The translations under genes were made by a program, and so were the position numbers. The notes beneath the pieces were generated by a model that was not told the DNA's origin, did no database searches, and saw only the letters and a list, made by a program, of their open reading frames with translations. From Liriodendron chinense (taxonomy: Eukaryota > Streptophyta > Magnoliopsida > Magnoliales > Magnoliaceae), in the NCBI GenBank assembly GCA_003013855.2, contig ML058447.1, forward strand, positions 2,728,001-2,792,000: a stretch of DNA of 64,000 bases, written 5' to 3'. Numbering within the stretch: position 1 is the stretch's first letter; each line of letters opens with the position of its first letter. Shown piece by piece: positions 42,200-54,500 of this stretch.

Positions 42200-43338
42200 C
42201 TAGGAGGAATAATGAAATTTAGTGCCAATGAGCCACTAAGGGGTTTATTGTACTGAAATAAGAAAGAATAGTGAGGGTAGACATCTGAAAAATTTACTTG
42301 ATGTACATTCAAGGTCGGTTTCAGCATTGATTTATTATCTTATTGGTTATATTTTTACACCAAAATTTTTATGTAACTTTCTTGATGAGTTCACTTTATC
42401 CCTGTAAAATTTCAGATTTTTTTGCTAATTACAGAATTTTCTAAAATTCTCATGGGGTAATCTATCCAGAAATAAGTACTTTCTGACTAGTCTTCACAAA
42501 TTTGCTAAATTTATACAATATATGATGTTTCTGAATTTTTAACTATTTTTTCTCTAAACTAAACTTGTCTAACTACAATTAAGATTTTGAACCACCTAGA
42601 TCGGAATTGTACTTTAATAGATACAAATTTTATAAGTAACTCTAATTCTACTGTCCATTGCTGTTCAACATAATAATGTTCAGGGTAATTCTAATACTAA
42701 TCCACTACTTTATAAAATATATTTTTACATCAAAAAAATTTCTATAGATTACCTTATAGGTCTACTTATTTGTCATAAAATTTTGACCTGTTCCAAGAAA
42801 TACAAAATTTTAGAAAATTCGTACATTATAATATGTCCGGTATTTGGGACATTATTGATTAGTCTGTAGGAATTTACTAATATATTGTAGTCACTAATGG
42901 GTTCAGATTTTTATTAATTTTATATTAAACTAAACTTACTCAGCTACGATCAAGCCTTTAAATCACACTAATCGGAGCTGTATATTAATAGATATAAATT
43001 TTACAAAAATTAATAATTCTGCTGAACATTATTGTCCAACAGAATTTTTGTGTTATAAAATCATCTAAAAATACCTAATTGCTATAAAATGAACTATAAA
43101 TCAATTATCAATAACAATAAAGCACTTTGAGTCTATATTGGACTTCAGATGAGCAGTGAACATTTTATTTCATTTTTTTTTATAGGGATTCCTAATTTTG
43201 ATTTCTAAGTTCTCCACATTTACCACAATTATTTAGGGAATGTCCTAAGTTTGGTTTCTAATTTTTAGGGGTTTACCATTTATGTATAAGAGTGATGTCA
43301 TAACCTACAGGTCAACTAGGTTTTTAAGAAAAGCCTCT
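42200..43338. other. AT-rich leader of the gypsy fragment
   Basis: 1.1 kb between primer-binding site and gag start, strongly AT-rich, no open frame of note. Confidence 0.6.
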
Positions 43339-43350
43339 TTCTGATACCAT
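43339..43350 (-). other. Primer-binding site, initiator tRNA-Met type
   Basis: ATGGTATCAGAA on the minus strand, two bases inside the LTR end; TGGTATCAGA is complementary to the 3' end of plant initiator tRNA-Met. Confidence 0.8.
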
Positions 43351-43352
43351 TT

Positions 43353-46082
43353 TGTCACGCCTTGAAATTCGGACTCAGAGTGTGCACCCTCCGACCCAGT
43401 TTATGGGGTATAACTGGTGCACTAAATGCATTTATAATGTTAAACCACTTTAAGAGGCATAAAATAACGAAATACTAAGTTACCATTTGTTCATGAAATA
43501 TTCAACTATAAACTAAGTCCACCCATTTGAGACTTTATTAGATGTCTACTAATTATTGAAAATAACAAAATAAAACAAAAATAGTCTAAATGTCTTGGTT
43601 TAGGGCCATTTCCTCTGTTAAATTAGGCTAATAATCCTGCGGTTCTTCTAGTGGTCCCATTTCATTATCAGGGGCATCTCTGAAGGTTCAACGTCCACAT
43701 CATCTGTATATTTTTAATCCACAATGTCAGCTGGAAAGCCAAGTGAGTAACCCAATACGGTTGACATGCATTTCAACTAAGCAGGATAAACACATGCTAT
43801 CAAATATATGTAATACATAATTAATGCAAGAATGAGATTAATATGAAATGATGCATCAAGTGGGCATATATTTAATCTTCCACTTGCTTTAATTGGATCC
43901 CATCAATCGGCTCCACCTTTCTTGTAGGGCGAACTTCCACATATTAGTAGGCTTCTAGAATGGTCCCTGGGTAACCGGGTACTTAAGTACCTATCGGTCT
44001 TCCAGAGTCGAACTCCAGGTACAATAACTCATGAATGCATGCAATAATTCACATCCATATAATAATTCACATCCGTACATTCCATCTCTCCTTTTGAGAG
44101 GCAACATTTCATAACATTTATTATAAATGGATATTATTTAAATAATATTTAACCAAGCACGAATCAATCAATACCACATATTATTGTCTATCACACAACT
44201 TAATTAAAATGACTAGAAAACATGTTGGGATGTACTCACCTGTTGATAGTGGCGATTACTTTGTTAATTCTGTCACATCTTGAGTAGAATCGATCTTGAA
44301 TCTACAATAAATGTAATTTATATTTATTCATCACTAATTTAGCCTTAAATATACTTATTTTCAATTTAAGTTATACTTTATTGAGGTTTGGTTCCCTAAT
44401 GGACGGTCCAGATTCGATTATTGTGACCCACTTTTTCAAAAGGAATGACCCTTTTACTATTTTTCTGATGGTACAACCCACTTGATTGGTGGATCATCCT
44501 ATTCTTGGTCACAAGTTTCCCAATAGTACACTACCGAAGATGGTTAATTACATTTTGCAAAGATCTTGTCGTGGGATATCCTAAAATGATTTATTTATGA
44601 GAATCCATACCGTACATCCCCACTATTTCACTTGGCATGGCCCGCCTGCAACTCCGATTGGGCTGATTTTTGTCACAGAACTAATAACCCATTACTCAAG
44701 AGATTGGGTGGATCAGATTTTCCAAATACTACACAGTGGGGCCCACAAGTTTCCAACTAGTGGATATGTGTTGTCCCCACTGTTTGTCTTGGTATGGCCC
44801 ACTGGAATATCCTATACGGATCATTTTTTGTCTTTAACGAGAAAACTTGTTTATTAAGATATTGGATGAATTAGATTTCTCAAAATGTCTCCAAATGGGT
44901 CCTAAAAGTGGACAGCAATCCAAAATCAAACTGCCTCAATCATGTGTGTTGTTATCATTAATGTTTTAAGTGGTGTGGGCCACCTGAGATTCAGATTTAC
45001 CTGATTTTTTGACCCAAGCTGTAAAACATCCTGATACAACATATGGTCAGCTTGGATCTACTGATTCATCATAATGGGGTCCACGAGTGGACCGCTATCC
45101 CCACCCAGAATTTCTATCCTTTTGTTTTCATTTTTATTTTATAATTTTTTCACTATTAATTTGTTCCAGGTGGTGTGGCCCACTCGAACCTCGGTTTGGG
45201 TCCAAATTAGGATACCAATCCTAAAATGAGTTGGAGAAATAAATGGATGGAGTGGATATACTAAATCCATCAAGGTGGGTCCCATGAGTGGGGCCCCCAC
45301 GTTAACTTCAAAGGTCTCTGACATTGGACGTCCAGGAACCTTCTTTTTCTTTTTTATTATTATTATTGTTATTATTATTTTAGGCTTATATGGGGTGGTT
45401 TACAAGAGATTTGGTTCAACCATTGGGTCGGCCACCTCATTGTGAGCCCAATAATATTTTGGAATAAAATAAATTTATCACAATTAATTTAATAATTAAA
45501 TAAAATAATAATAAAAGAATTTTAAAGGCTATCATTCATCCAATCGATGTGGCCCATCTGTAGGTCCAATCGATCTGAATTTCGTGGCCCATGTACATTT
45601 TGGCCTTATGGTCATTATGACTCATTCAGATCGATTTCGACCCACCCAAATAGTTCTCACCAATCACGATCTTATATTTAAAGTTTAAGATAAAAATAGG
45701 GTCTCTAGATCTGTACAATGAACGGACAGACGATTCAACCCTGTTCATTGGTTGAGTCTGGCCCACTTAAATGAAATAAAAGAAAATGACTGCCTACTTT
45801 ATCCTCCGCTTCTCCTTCTTTAGTTTGTTGGGATAAGATGGGTTGGTTGAGATAAAATAAGATAAGTTTGAATTTCAAAATTCGTATTCAGAGCAAAAAA
45901 AAAAAAAAAAAAAAAAAATCTTGTTAGTAATAGGACTTGATCTCCAATCTTCCCTCTCACTTAAAAGAGCTTTAACCAATCAATCCATGCTTTTCTTTTA
46001 TTTATTGTCTTAAATTTATTTACTTAAATCCATTATTGTTCCTAAAAGAAAAATTCCCTACCGAAATTTTCGGGTCGTTACA
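43353..46082 (-). repeat. 5' LTR of the decayed gypsy element, 2730 bp
   Basis: On the minus strand it starts TGTAACGACCCGAAAATTTC and ends AAGGCGTGACA, then AA and the primer-binding site. Within it, about 44400-45330, are several arm segments of the GGGCCCAC...GTCCATCC MITE family, and an A-run at about 45895-45919. Confidence 0.75.
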
Positions 46083-48158
46083 GAGGCGGTGTAAAAAATC
46101 TTACCTAAAACCTCTAAATTCGCGTGGTGTGGCCCACTGGAGTCTTGAAATGCTTTGACTTTTTGAGGTTCCTTCATCCTGTAGGATCACATGAGATGAA
46201 TAAATTTAATGACATATATACACCACAATGGACCCCACATAATTTGGATGATTTTAATGTTGGGCACTCCCTATCTCACTTGTGTCCCATGGTGTGGCCC
46301 ACCTCTATTTTGAATTAGTTTAATTTTTGGGACCCACTCTAAAAATAGGGTGGCACACTTGATGGACAATATGAATCTCATCCACATGAATTTGTTCCAC
46401 CCGCATTAGCAAAGTCATGTTTAGGGCTCTCAATAGGTCGGGGTAGGCTGGGCTTCAGGTTGTCCAAGCCCTGTCCAAAATCCTTTAGGCTTGTTTAATC
46501 CTAACCCATGTTAAAAAATAAAATAAAACAAAATAAAAATTAAAAATTAAAACCAAAAGCATTACCCATGCCTAGCCCAAATGACAATTTATACCTCTGG
46601 TCAGCCCACCCAGCCTATGTTCAAATGTATTAGATCAGTCCATATATGTCAAGTTTGTAAGAACAACATGGGGTTATAAAATGCAAAATGAGATAAATAC
46701 ACACATCCAAATGCACCCTAACATAAACCATATAAGCATAAAATGTGAAAGAAAAGAATTGAAAATATCCAAACATGTGTTATGTACCCTGAATAACCAA
46801 TGCGGATCTTCTTAACTAACAATGTTCATCTTAACTATTAATTTTTAATGATCTTAGTTGTTGATCATGATGACCATGGGTCCTATGTGGACATATTATT
46901 AATGTTATAATTAGTGAGTAGGTTTAACTTAATCATGTGTGTATGTATTCATGGGTTATGGGTAAAGATTTCATCTGTTTTCTTTGGGAACTAGAGTTCA
47001 AGTATAACTAGCCATTGGCCAAGGGAGAGTTATGCTCTATATCTTCATACATTATTGTCCCATAACCACCTAGTAGGTATCAAGACAAGTTTGTACTTAT
47101 TTTTAAGTGGCCATCTTATGTAAGGAATTTGATGACTAGTTGGGATGGAAGGTCTCCACCATTAGGTCAACAATGGTTGGCGCCTCTACTCTACCGCATA
47201 TAGGAGTGTGACTGTTTGTGTATATGAGATCTTGTATAGTGTATATGTTGGAAACATACATTGGAGGATTGCTTCAAGTATCTAGACCAGGAAACCCATC
47301 ATGCTTGGATTAGATCAAGTTATGTATATGTTAGCTAGCTTTAACTAATCATTAGATTTAAGGACATATGGGAAATTTAAGTTTCTAATGTTAATGTATT
47401 TTGGTTCACTTTACGAAGTTAATTACAATAACTTTTGTGGGTACGGTACATACATGCATTAGGATATGGTCGAGGTCCATATGATTTAACATGGGATCAA
47501 TCGGTTACCTAGAAACACTCTTACAGCTTTGATTTTGTTAATTAGATCAGCTATCAAGTTATTTTCTACTTGGGCTTGACACCTAAGTTGTTTTAAATGA
47601 TTTATTAAACGTTTTTTGTGGAATAGATAGGCTGAATGCATCGAAAGAGATGCAATAGGAGAAATGAATAGTTTTATAGAATCCTCACTATAAAAAAATT
47701 TTAAAATCTACGACAAGTTAGACATTGTAGAAGCACGATGACCTTGGGGTCAAGATGTGCAATTTGGATGTAAATAGATCAACGTGATCTATGCCTACAG
47801 ATTTTGAGTAAGGGTCTCAGTCATGGAGAAGGGAGGTGTAAACACCCTTGCCATGTCTACAAGTAACAATCTCTACTTTACGAGATTTAAGATACTTGGA
47901 TTTTAACTCTGAAAATAAGTAAATGAACAAAGCAAGAAAAGAAAAACTATAGCAGTGAGTGTATGAGAATAAAAGTGTAACAATGCAGTAAGCAAAAAGC
48001 AATGTAAAAAAAATAGTAAATGGGCTATTCAAATTAGCTAAGGGCCTAGAGAAGTGAATGGAGAGGAAATAATTTCACCACTCTTCTGAGAGAGAAGATG
48101 CTTAGAGCTCTTAGATCTCTAGCTTTACTTTGTGAAATCTATTCATGAGCATGTGATT
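46083..48158. other. No gene recognised; word-rich stretch and shared repeat
   Basis: 46430-46640 reiterates GGGCT/GCCC words (AGGCTGGGCTTCAGG ... GCCTAGCCC). 47808-47900 matches part of 29344-29640 (AAGGGTCTCAGTC, ATGGAGAAGG). A MITE arm ends near 46390. Otherwise AT-rich. Confidence 0.5.
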
Positions 48159-48588
48159 TGTAAGACCTGTACCCTTATTTGCCCTCTGTACGCTTAATTT
48201 CCGGTGCCGGTACGTCCCGGATGGACCAGATTAGCGAGCCTTGATCGCGACCCTGTTTTAGTACCGCATCGACCCGAGACCTATACACCGGCGACCGCGT
48301 AGGCGCTGCGATTCCAACGCCGCGCGGCACGCCCCATTGCGATACCCGGTGTGAAAGTTATGATCAATCGTGTAATCCAAGGTGGGCCGCGCAACGCGCG
48401 TGTGGCGTGGGCCCCACTTGCACAAATCCCAAGAATATGTCTAATCAATCAAATCCATCACCATCACTCTACCATACCCCTACCCTACACACCCCATACC
48501 CCCCATCCCTCTCTCTCCTCCCAAAGTTAACCTTCACCCATACCTCCCATACCCCCTCCCATGCACCATCATCACCCCCCCATGATTC

Positions 48589-48760
48589 CCTCTCTCTCTC
48601 TCTCCCCCCATACAAGTGCATACATAGGGGGAGAGGAGAGCTCCTTGCAAAAATTCAAGTAATTTGAGAGAGAGAGGAGAGAGAAAGAGAGAAAGAGATT
48701 TGAGAGAAGAGAGAGAAGTAGAGAGAGAAGTAGAGAGAGATTTAGGAGATCAAGAGAGAG
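48589..48760. repeat. CT-rich then GA-rich tract
   Basis: CTCTCTCTCT near 48590 and a long GAGAGA(A/G) stretch at 48663-48740. Confidence 0.9.
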
Positions 48761-48995
48761 GTTAGGGTAATTGAAGGAGGAGATCAAGCTTGGAGGGCCC
48801 CAATCACCGTCCGGATCGTCCGATCGTCAACCTGATCCAATCCAACCGTCCAACCATCCATCGAGGAGAGTGCAAGGGACATAAACCTCTCCATTTTCTT
48901 AATTTCCTTCCATTTTCCTTTTTCTTTTGGGCCCACCTTGTGATGGGCAATGAGATGGATGGACTGGATCATCCATGAATGGGCCCCACCTTCTT

Positions 48996-48997
<2 letters not shown>

Positions 48998-49032
<35 letters not shown>

Positions 49033-49056
49033 GTAAATAAAAAATAATAATAATAA
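48998..49056. repeat. (AAT)n microsatellite
   Basis: About eleven AAT units, a short break, then four more. Confidence 0.95.
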
Positions 49057-49065
49057 AAGAGGGAG

Positions 49066-50760
49066 ATGGTGCCTCTGGACAGACAGCGTCCAGAGGAGCT
49101 GCTGCCCAGCAGCACGTGGGCTAAAAGCCCTTTTGGGCGTTGGGCAGGGTCCTCACTCGTGGGACCCACCTTGATGTATGAGTTGATCCACACCGTCCAT
49201 CTGTTTCTCCAGCCCATTTTAGGGATGGTCAATAAAAATGAAGAAGATTCAGATCTCAGGTGGACCACACCATTAAAAACAGTGGAGCTAATGAAGCCTA
49301 CTGTTGAGACTCCTTTGGCCCACCGTGATGTTTGTGGACCACATCACCCACCCAATATTGGGCTTACTGGGTCCCCAACGACCTGGGGAACATGATGAAG
49401 GGGGTGGATCGTCCCTAAGTGGGCCCCACATAAAATAACTACAAAAAAAAGACGCTGGAACGTCCAGCGTCACTTGGACAGTGAATGGGGTCCCCACTCG
49501 TGGGACCCACCTTGATGTTTATTTTGTATCCACGCCGTCCATTTGTTCGCCCAGATCATTTTAGGGCCAGGCCCCAAATTTGAAACAGATCCAAATCTTA
49601 AGTGGACCGCACCGCATAAAACAGTGGAAATGATGATTTCTACTGTCAGAAATTCTTCGGCCCACTTTGAAGTTTCTAGACCGAATCATATACCCAATAT
49701 TAGGCTTTTTGGGTCCCCCATGAGAAGGGTAACCTGATGAACGGAGTGGATCAGACCCATGTGGGCCCCACTTGATTTAGTACAAGAAAAAAAAAGAGAA
49801 GAAATAAAGAGGCAGCGTCTCTAACGCTGGCTCGTGCTAGCTGGTGGGCCACTCGTGGGTCCCACCATGATCCATGTGCTGTATCCACACCGCCCATCCA
49901 TTTGGGGTGATCATTTTAGGGCATGACCCCAAGATTGAGTCAGATCCAAGTCTCAAGGGGGCCCCACCACAGAAAACAGTAGGGACAGCGGCCCTACCGT
50001 TGAAACCTTCTTATGGCCCACCATGATGTTTATTTGAGATCCAACCTGTTCATAAGTTCACACATGCATGGAAGAAGGAAAAACAAAAATATCGGCTTGA
50101 TCGGAAAATTCTGTGGGCCCCACTTAGTGAGAACATAAAAAAAAAAAAAAAAAATACTGGCTGTCGGACAGACAACGTCCAGGGGACGCTGCTGCCCAGC
50201 AGCGTAGACTCTCTGGGCGTCACCCCATGGGCCCCACTCGTTGGGCCCACTTAGAGTTTATGTGCCTTACCTATTCCGTCCATATGTTTTTCCTAGCTCA
50301 TTTTAGTGGCTGAGCCCAAATTTTAAACTTATCCAAACGGCGAGTGGGCCATGCCACGGGACAACAGTGGAAATAATGATCTCCACCATTGAAACCTTCC
50401 CAGTCCTACAATGATGTTTATTTGTCACCCAACCTATTCATAAGTGGCTGGGCCCAAAATTTAAGCATATCCTAATGTCAAGTGGACCATGCCACAGTGG
50501 AAATGATAATCTTAAACGTTGAAACCTTTCTAGGTTCTACAGTGATGTTTATTTGCCATCTAACCGGTTCATAAGATCACATGGATATGGATGAAGGAGA
50601 AAACACAAATATCTGCTTGATTCAAAACTTCTTGGAACCAGTTGGGTACCACGCTGCCCAGCAGGTGGCCCACCCTATGGGTCCCAACGTGATGTATCTA
50701 TTAGCTCCACCATGATGTATATGTTTTATCCATGCCGTACATATATTTTGACGGCCTATC
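49066..50760. repeat. Array of four to five MITE-arm units in the solo LTR
   Basis: Units starting near 49066, 49450, 49808, 50155 and 50645 each open with CAGCGTC/GACGCTG or GCTGCCCAGCAGC words, then CACTCGTGGGaCCCACC, TGATGTaTG, ATCCACaCCGtCCAT, TCATTTTAGGG and a shortened interior. Spacing is about 350-490 bp. All units are in the same orientation and lack the complementary right arm, unlike free MITE copies elsewhere in the window. Confidence 0.75.
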
Positions 50761-50783
50761 TTGTATGTGCAGGCCCAAGTATG

Positions 50784-51470
50784 TGATGTAGGACGGGTCG
50801 CTGACTATTTCATGGCCCAGATGGACCAAAAGAAGACCGGACGGGGCCGAAAGTGATCCGGACCGTCAGGTCCATGAATCGGTCGTATCTCACAATCCGG
50901 AATGAGTTACGGGACGTATAATATATCAATTTGGGGTAGCTCGAGCTACTTTAGCCAACCAACCCCGCTACGCCGGGTTGCCCAATCCGGAATCGCGAGA
51001 ATCGACCGTATCGACGGTCATTAGGCTAGTTTATTTTCGTTTTTACTATTTATAGTAAGTTTTAATTCGATCATAACTTTGCATCCGTATGGTTTTAGAG
51101 TTAGTGCCCAACATGAAAAGGGCTTAGAATATTTCGTAGAACAGCGTGGTTGAGGCCGTTTGAAAACTTTCTATTTTTGGCCGAAAACCAAGAGTTCTAG
51201 TAGGATTGAACGACTTCTATAAATAGTAAGTTTACTATTTATAGTAAGTTGCGTTTTCTAGGAGTTTTAGTTGGAGTTGGATTTTGATACTTCACCTAGG
51301 GTTTAGTTTCCTATTTATATGCATTGTAATTCCATTTTTATTTATTCAATTATCAATTATTCAATTATTCGGAATTTATTTCCTCTTTTTATCTTTTATT
51401 TCTTCTCGTGGATTCGAGAAACTATCGGTTAGGGAGACGGTGATCGACCTACCACGTCCTCCCTGCGTCA
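50784..51470 (+). repeat. 5' LTR of the intact gypsy element
   Basis: TGATGTAGG ... CCTGCGTCA. Contains TATAAATA at 51218-51225, placed inside a small inverted repeat with ACTATTTATAGTAAG (51233); the same 15-mer also occurs at about 51046. Confidence 0.96.
51218..51225 (+). promoter_or_regulatory. TATA box of the gypsy LTR
   Basis: TATAAATA, about 250 bp before the LTR end; the only good TATA in the LTR facing the genes. Confidence 0.6.
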
Positions 51471-51471
51471 T

Positions 51472-51482
51472 TGGTATCAGAG
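51472..51482 (+). other. Primer-binding site (initiator tRNA-Met)
   Basis: TGGTATCAGAG one base after the LTR. Confidence 0.9.
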
Positions 51483-51503
51483 AGAGGTTTCTTCCTCAGG
51501 ACG

Positions 51504-54500
51504 ATGACCTCTAATGAAGGGATGGATCCTCATCCTAAGGACGGTGCTCCAAGGGACTATCTAACGGCGACAGCTTTCGAAGCAGCGCAACGGGGGAACC
51601 GGTTGATCCTGCAAGGTATACAGGCAACCCTCGACCAGATTGCAGCATCGCTAGCTCCGCTTCGAGCCCAAGGCGACCAACAACCACCAACCGTTGCTAT
51701 ACGGGACAATCATGTTGTCCGTAGAGCACCCCAGGTGGATAATCGTAGGGCTACACCAGACGATTCAGAACCAAGCGATGATGAGGTCGAAGACATTTTG
51801 GTACGACGACCTGCGCTAGGGAATGAGCGTGTAGAACGAGCAGAACGAGACTATCGGGGCAAAGCTGATCTTCCCAGCTTTAATGGCCTACTTCGAATAG
51901 AAGAGTTCCTCGACTGGCTGGCAGAGGTCGAGCGATACTTCGACTATATGGAAGTGCCGGACGACAAGAAGGTAAAACTAATTGCTTATAAATTTAAATC
52001 CGGTGCTTCAGCATGGTGGGAAAACCTACAGGTTTCCCGCACCCGTCAGAATAAGGCACCCATCCGAACATGGCCTAGAATGAGACAACTTCTTAGAGCT
52101 CGATTCCTCCCTAGCGACTATGAACAAATTTTGTTCCAACAATACCAAAATTGTCGTCAGGGAAATCGAACCGTAGCCGAATATCTTGAAGAATTCCAAC
52201 GATTGGCTACACGGAATAATTTATCGGAATCAGAGGCACAACAGGTATCACGATTCATTGGTGGATTGCGATTTGCAATCCAGGATCGAGTCCAGATGCA
52301 TCCGGTATGGACGTTGAGTGAGGCCAACCAATTGGCCACTCGAGCAGAAACACAGTTGTCACGGCCCCCTGCTCGACCCTATCCGGCAACACGAAATCCC
52401 AACACCGGACCCACTCAAGATACAACGTTGGCCAAAGACAAGGAGCCTATAGGAGGGCGTCCTCAACCTCCTACGGTCACGAACCGGGACGGGGGAAGCG
52501 GTTCCTCAAGACCTCAACGTACAGCTCCCACTACAGCGGGTTCCAGCAGGATCCCCAATCCATATGGTCGGCCAAGACCAGACCATTGTCTCCGTTGTGG
52601 CCAACCAGGTCACTGGTCGAACGCTTGCCCTCAACGCCCTGCAGCACACTTAACTACGAATGAAGGCGGCGTGGAAGGTGAGCCAACAGAAGATAATCCT
52701 GAATTGGAACAGGCCGAAGAGGGGCACACAGAAGATGTTGATTGGCTGACTGAAGATCATGGGGAATCGCTAGTAGTAAGACGACTACTTTACGCCCCCA
52801 GGAAGGAAGTGCACCCACAACGACATAATATTTTTCGCACAAAGTGCACCGTGCAGGGCAAAGTCTGTGACATGATCATAGACAGTGGGAGTAGCGAAAA
52901 TATTGTCTCGAGAATTATGGTGGATAAGTTACATCTGCCTATGACGAAGCACCCTACCCCCTACTCTATCGGCTGGATCAAGAAGGTGAACGAAACCAAG
53001 GTAATTCATCAATGCATTATTTCGTTTTCCATTGGTAAAAGCTATAAGGACGAGGTCCTCTGTGATGTGGTTGACATGGAAGCCTGCCACATGTTACTTG
53101 GGCGGCCATGGCAATCGGATCGAGATGTGACCCACAGTGGACGGGAAAACATATACATGTTCACCAAGGATGGTCGGAAAATTGTTTTGGCCCCTATGAC
53201 ACCAGACAAACACCCTGAAGCTTCTAAAGTGGAGGGGAACTCTCTCCTTACCATTCGCGAGTTTGTTAAGGAATCAAAGGAAACGGGCGAGATTTATGCG
53301 GTTATGGTAAAAGGCGAGGAGACAGGATCCTCTAATATTCCTCAACGCCTTAAACCGCTGCTAGAAGAATTTCGAAGTACTTGGCCTGCAGAGTTACCAG
53401 ATGAGTTGCCTCCCATGCGAGACATACAACATCACATCGACCTTATCCCAGGGTCCAGTCTACCCAACCGACCGCACTATCGGATGAGTCCAAAAGAGTG
53501 TGAAATTCTACAGGGACAGGTGGAGGAACTGATCCTTAAGGGTCTTATTAAAGAGAGCATGAGCCCGTGTGCCGTTCCGGCACTCCTTACCCCAAAGAAG
53601 GACGGATCATGGCGTATGTGCATCGATAGCCGCGCGATCAATAAAATAACAGTTAAATATCGATTTCCAATACCGCGGTTGGATGACATGCTGGACATGC
53701 TCGAGGGCTCCAAGGTGTTCTCGAAACTGGACTTACGGAGTGGATACCATCAAATCCGTATTAGGCCAGGTGACGAGTGGAAAACGGCCTTCAAGACCAA
53801 GGAAGGGCTATATGAGTGGCTGGTTATGCCCTTCGGTTTGACCAACGCACCAAGTACCTTCATGCGTTTAATGAACCAAGTGTTGAAGCCGTTCATTGGT
53901 CGTTTCGTTGTCGTTTACTTTGACGACATTCTAATATACAGTCAGGATGAAACGGAGCACATGACCCACATCAGAAAAGTGCTACAAGTGTTGGCCGACA
54001 ATAAGCTATACTTAAATCTGAAAAAGTGTAGCTTCTTAACTGATCAATTATTGTTTCTGGGGTTCATCGTGTCGTCCACGGGTATCCGAGTGGACGAAGA
54101 AAAGGTACGAGCTATTCGGGATTGGCCGACTCCGACAAACATTCATGAGGTAAGAAGTTTTCATGGGTTGGCGACCTTCTATCGTCGATTTGTGCGGAAC
54201 TTCAGCAGTATCGTCGCGCCGATTACCGACTGTATGAAGAAGGGTCCGTTTCAATGGACCGAAGGGGCTGAGAAGAGCTTTGCAGAAATTAAACATCGGT
54301 TGTCCACTACCCCGGTTCTGGTACTCCCTAATTTCGACAAGCTATTTGAGGTAGAATGCGACGCATCTATTGTTGGCATTGGGGGAGTCCTTTCTCAGGA
54401 GGGCAGGCCGGTTGCCTTTTACAGTGAGAAACTCAGCGACGCACGACAGAAGTGGTCGACCTATGAACTTGAATTATATGCAGTGGTTCAAGCACTGCGC

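Larger units (their letters stand above)
39945..46082 (-). mobile_element. 5' half of a Ty3/gypsy element (LTR, gag, protease, part of reverse transcriptase)
   Basis: On the minus strand: 5' LTR 46082-43353, primer-binding site from 43350, AT-rich leader 43340-42200, then gag and pol until pol stops abruptly inside the RT core at about 39950. The gene order and the motifs below place it in Ty3/gypsy, most like chromovirus (Tekay-type) elements. The 3' half and second LTR are absent, so no target duplication can be tested. Confidence 0.82.

Noticed and set aside
51284..51514. Open frame in the 5' LTR (and the matching one at 56482-56811)
   Set aside because: It is LTR promoter/leader sequence present in both LTRs and resembles no protein.
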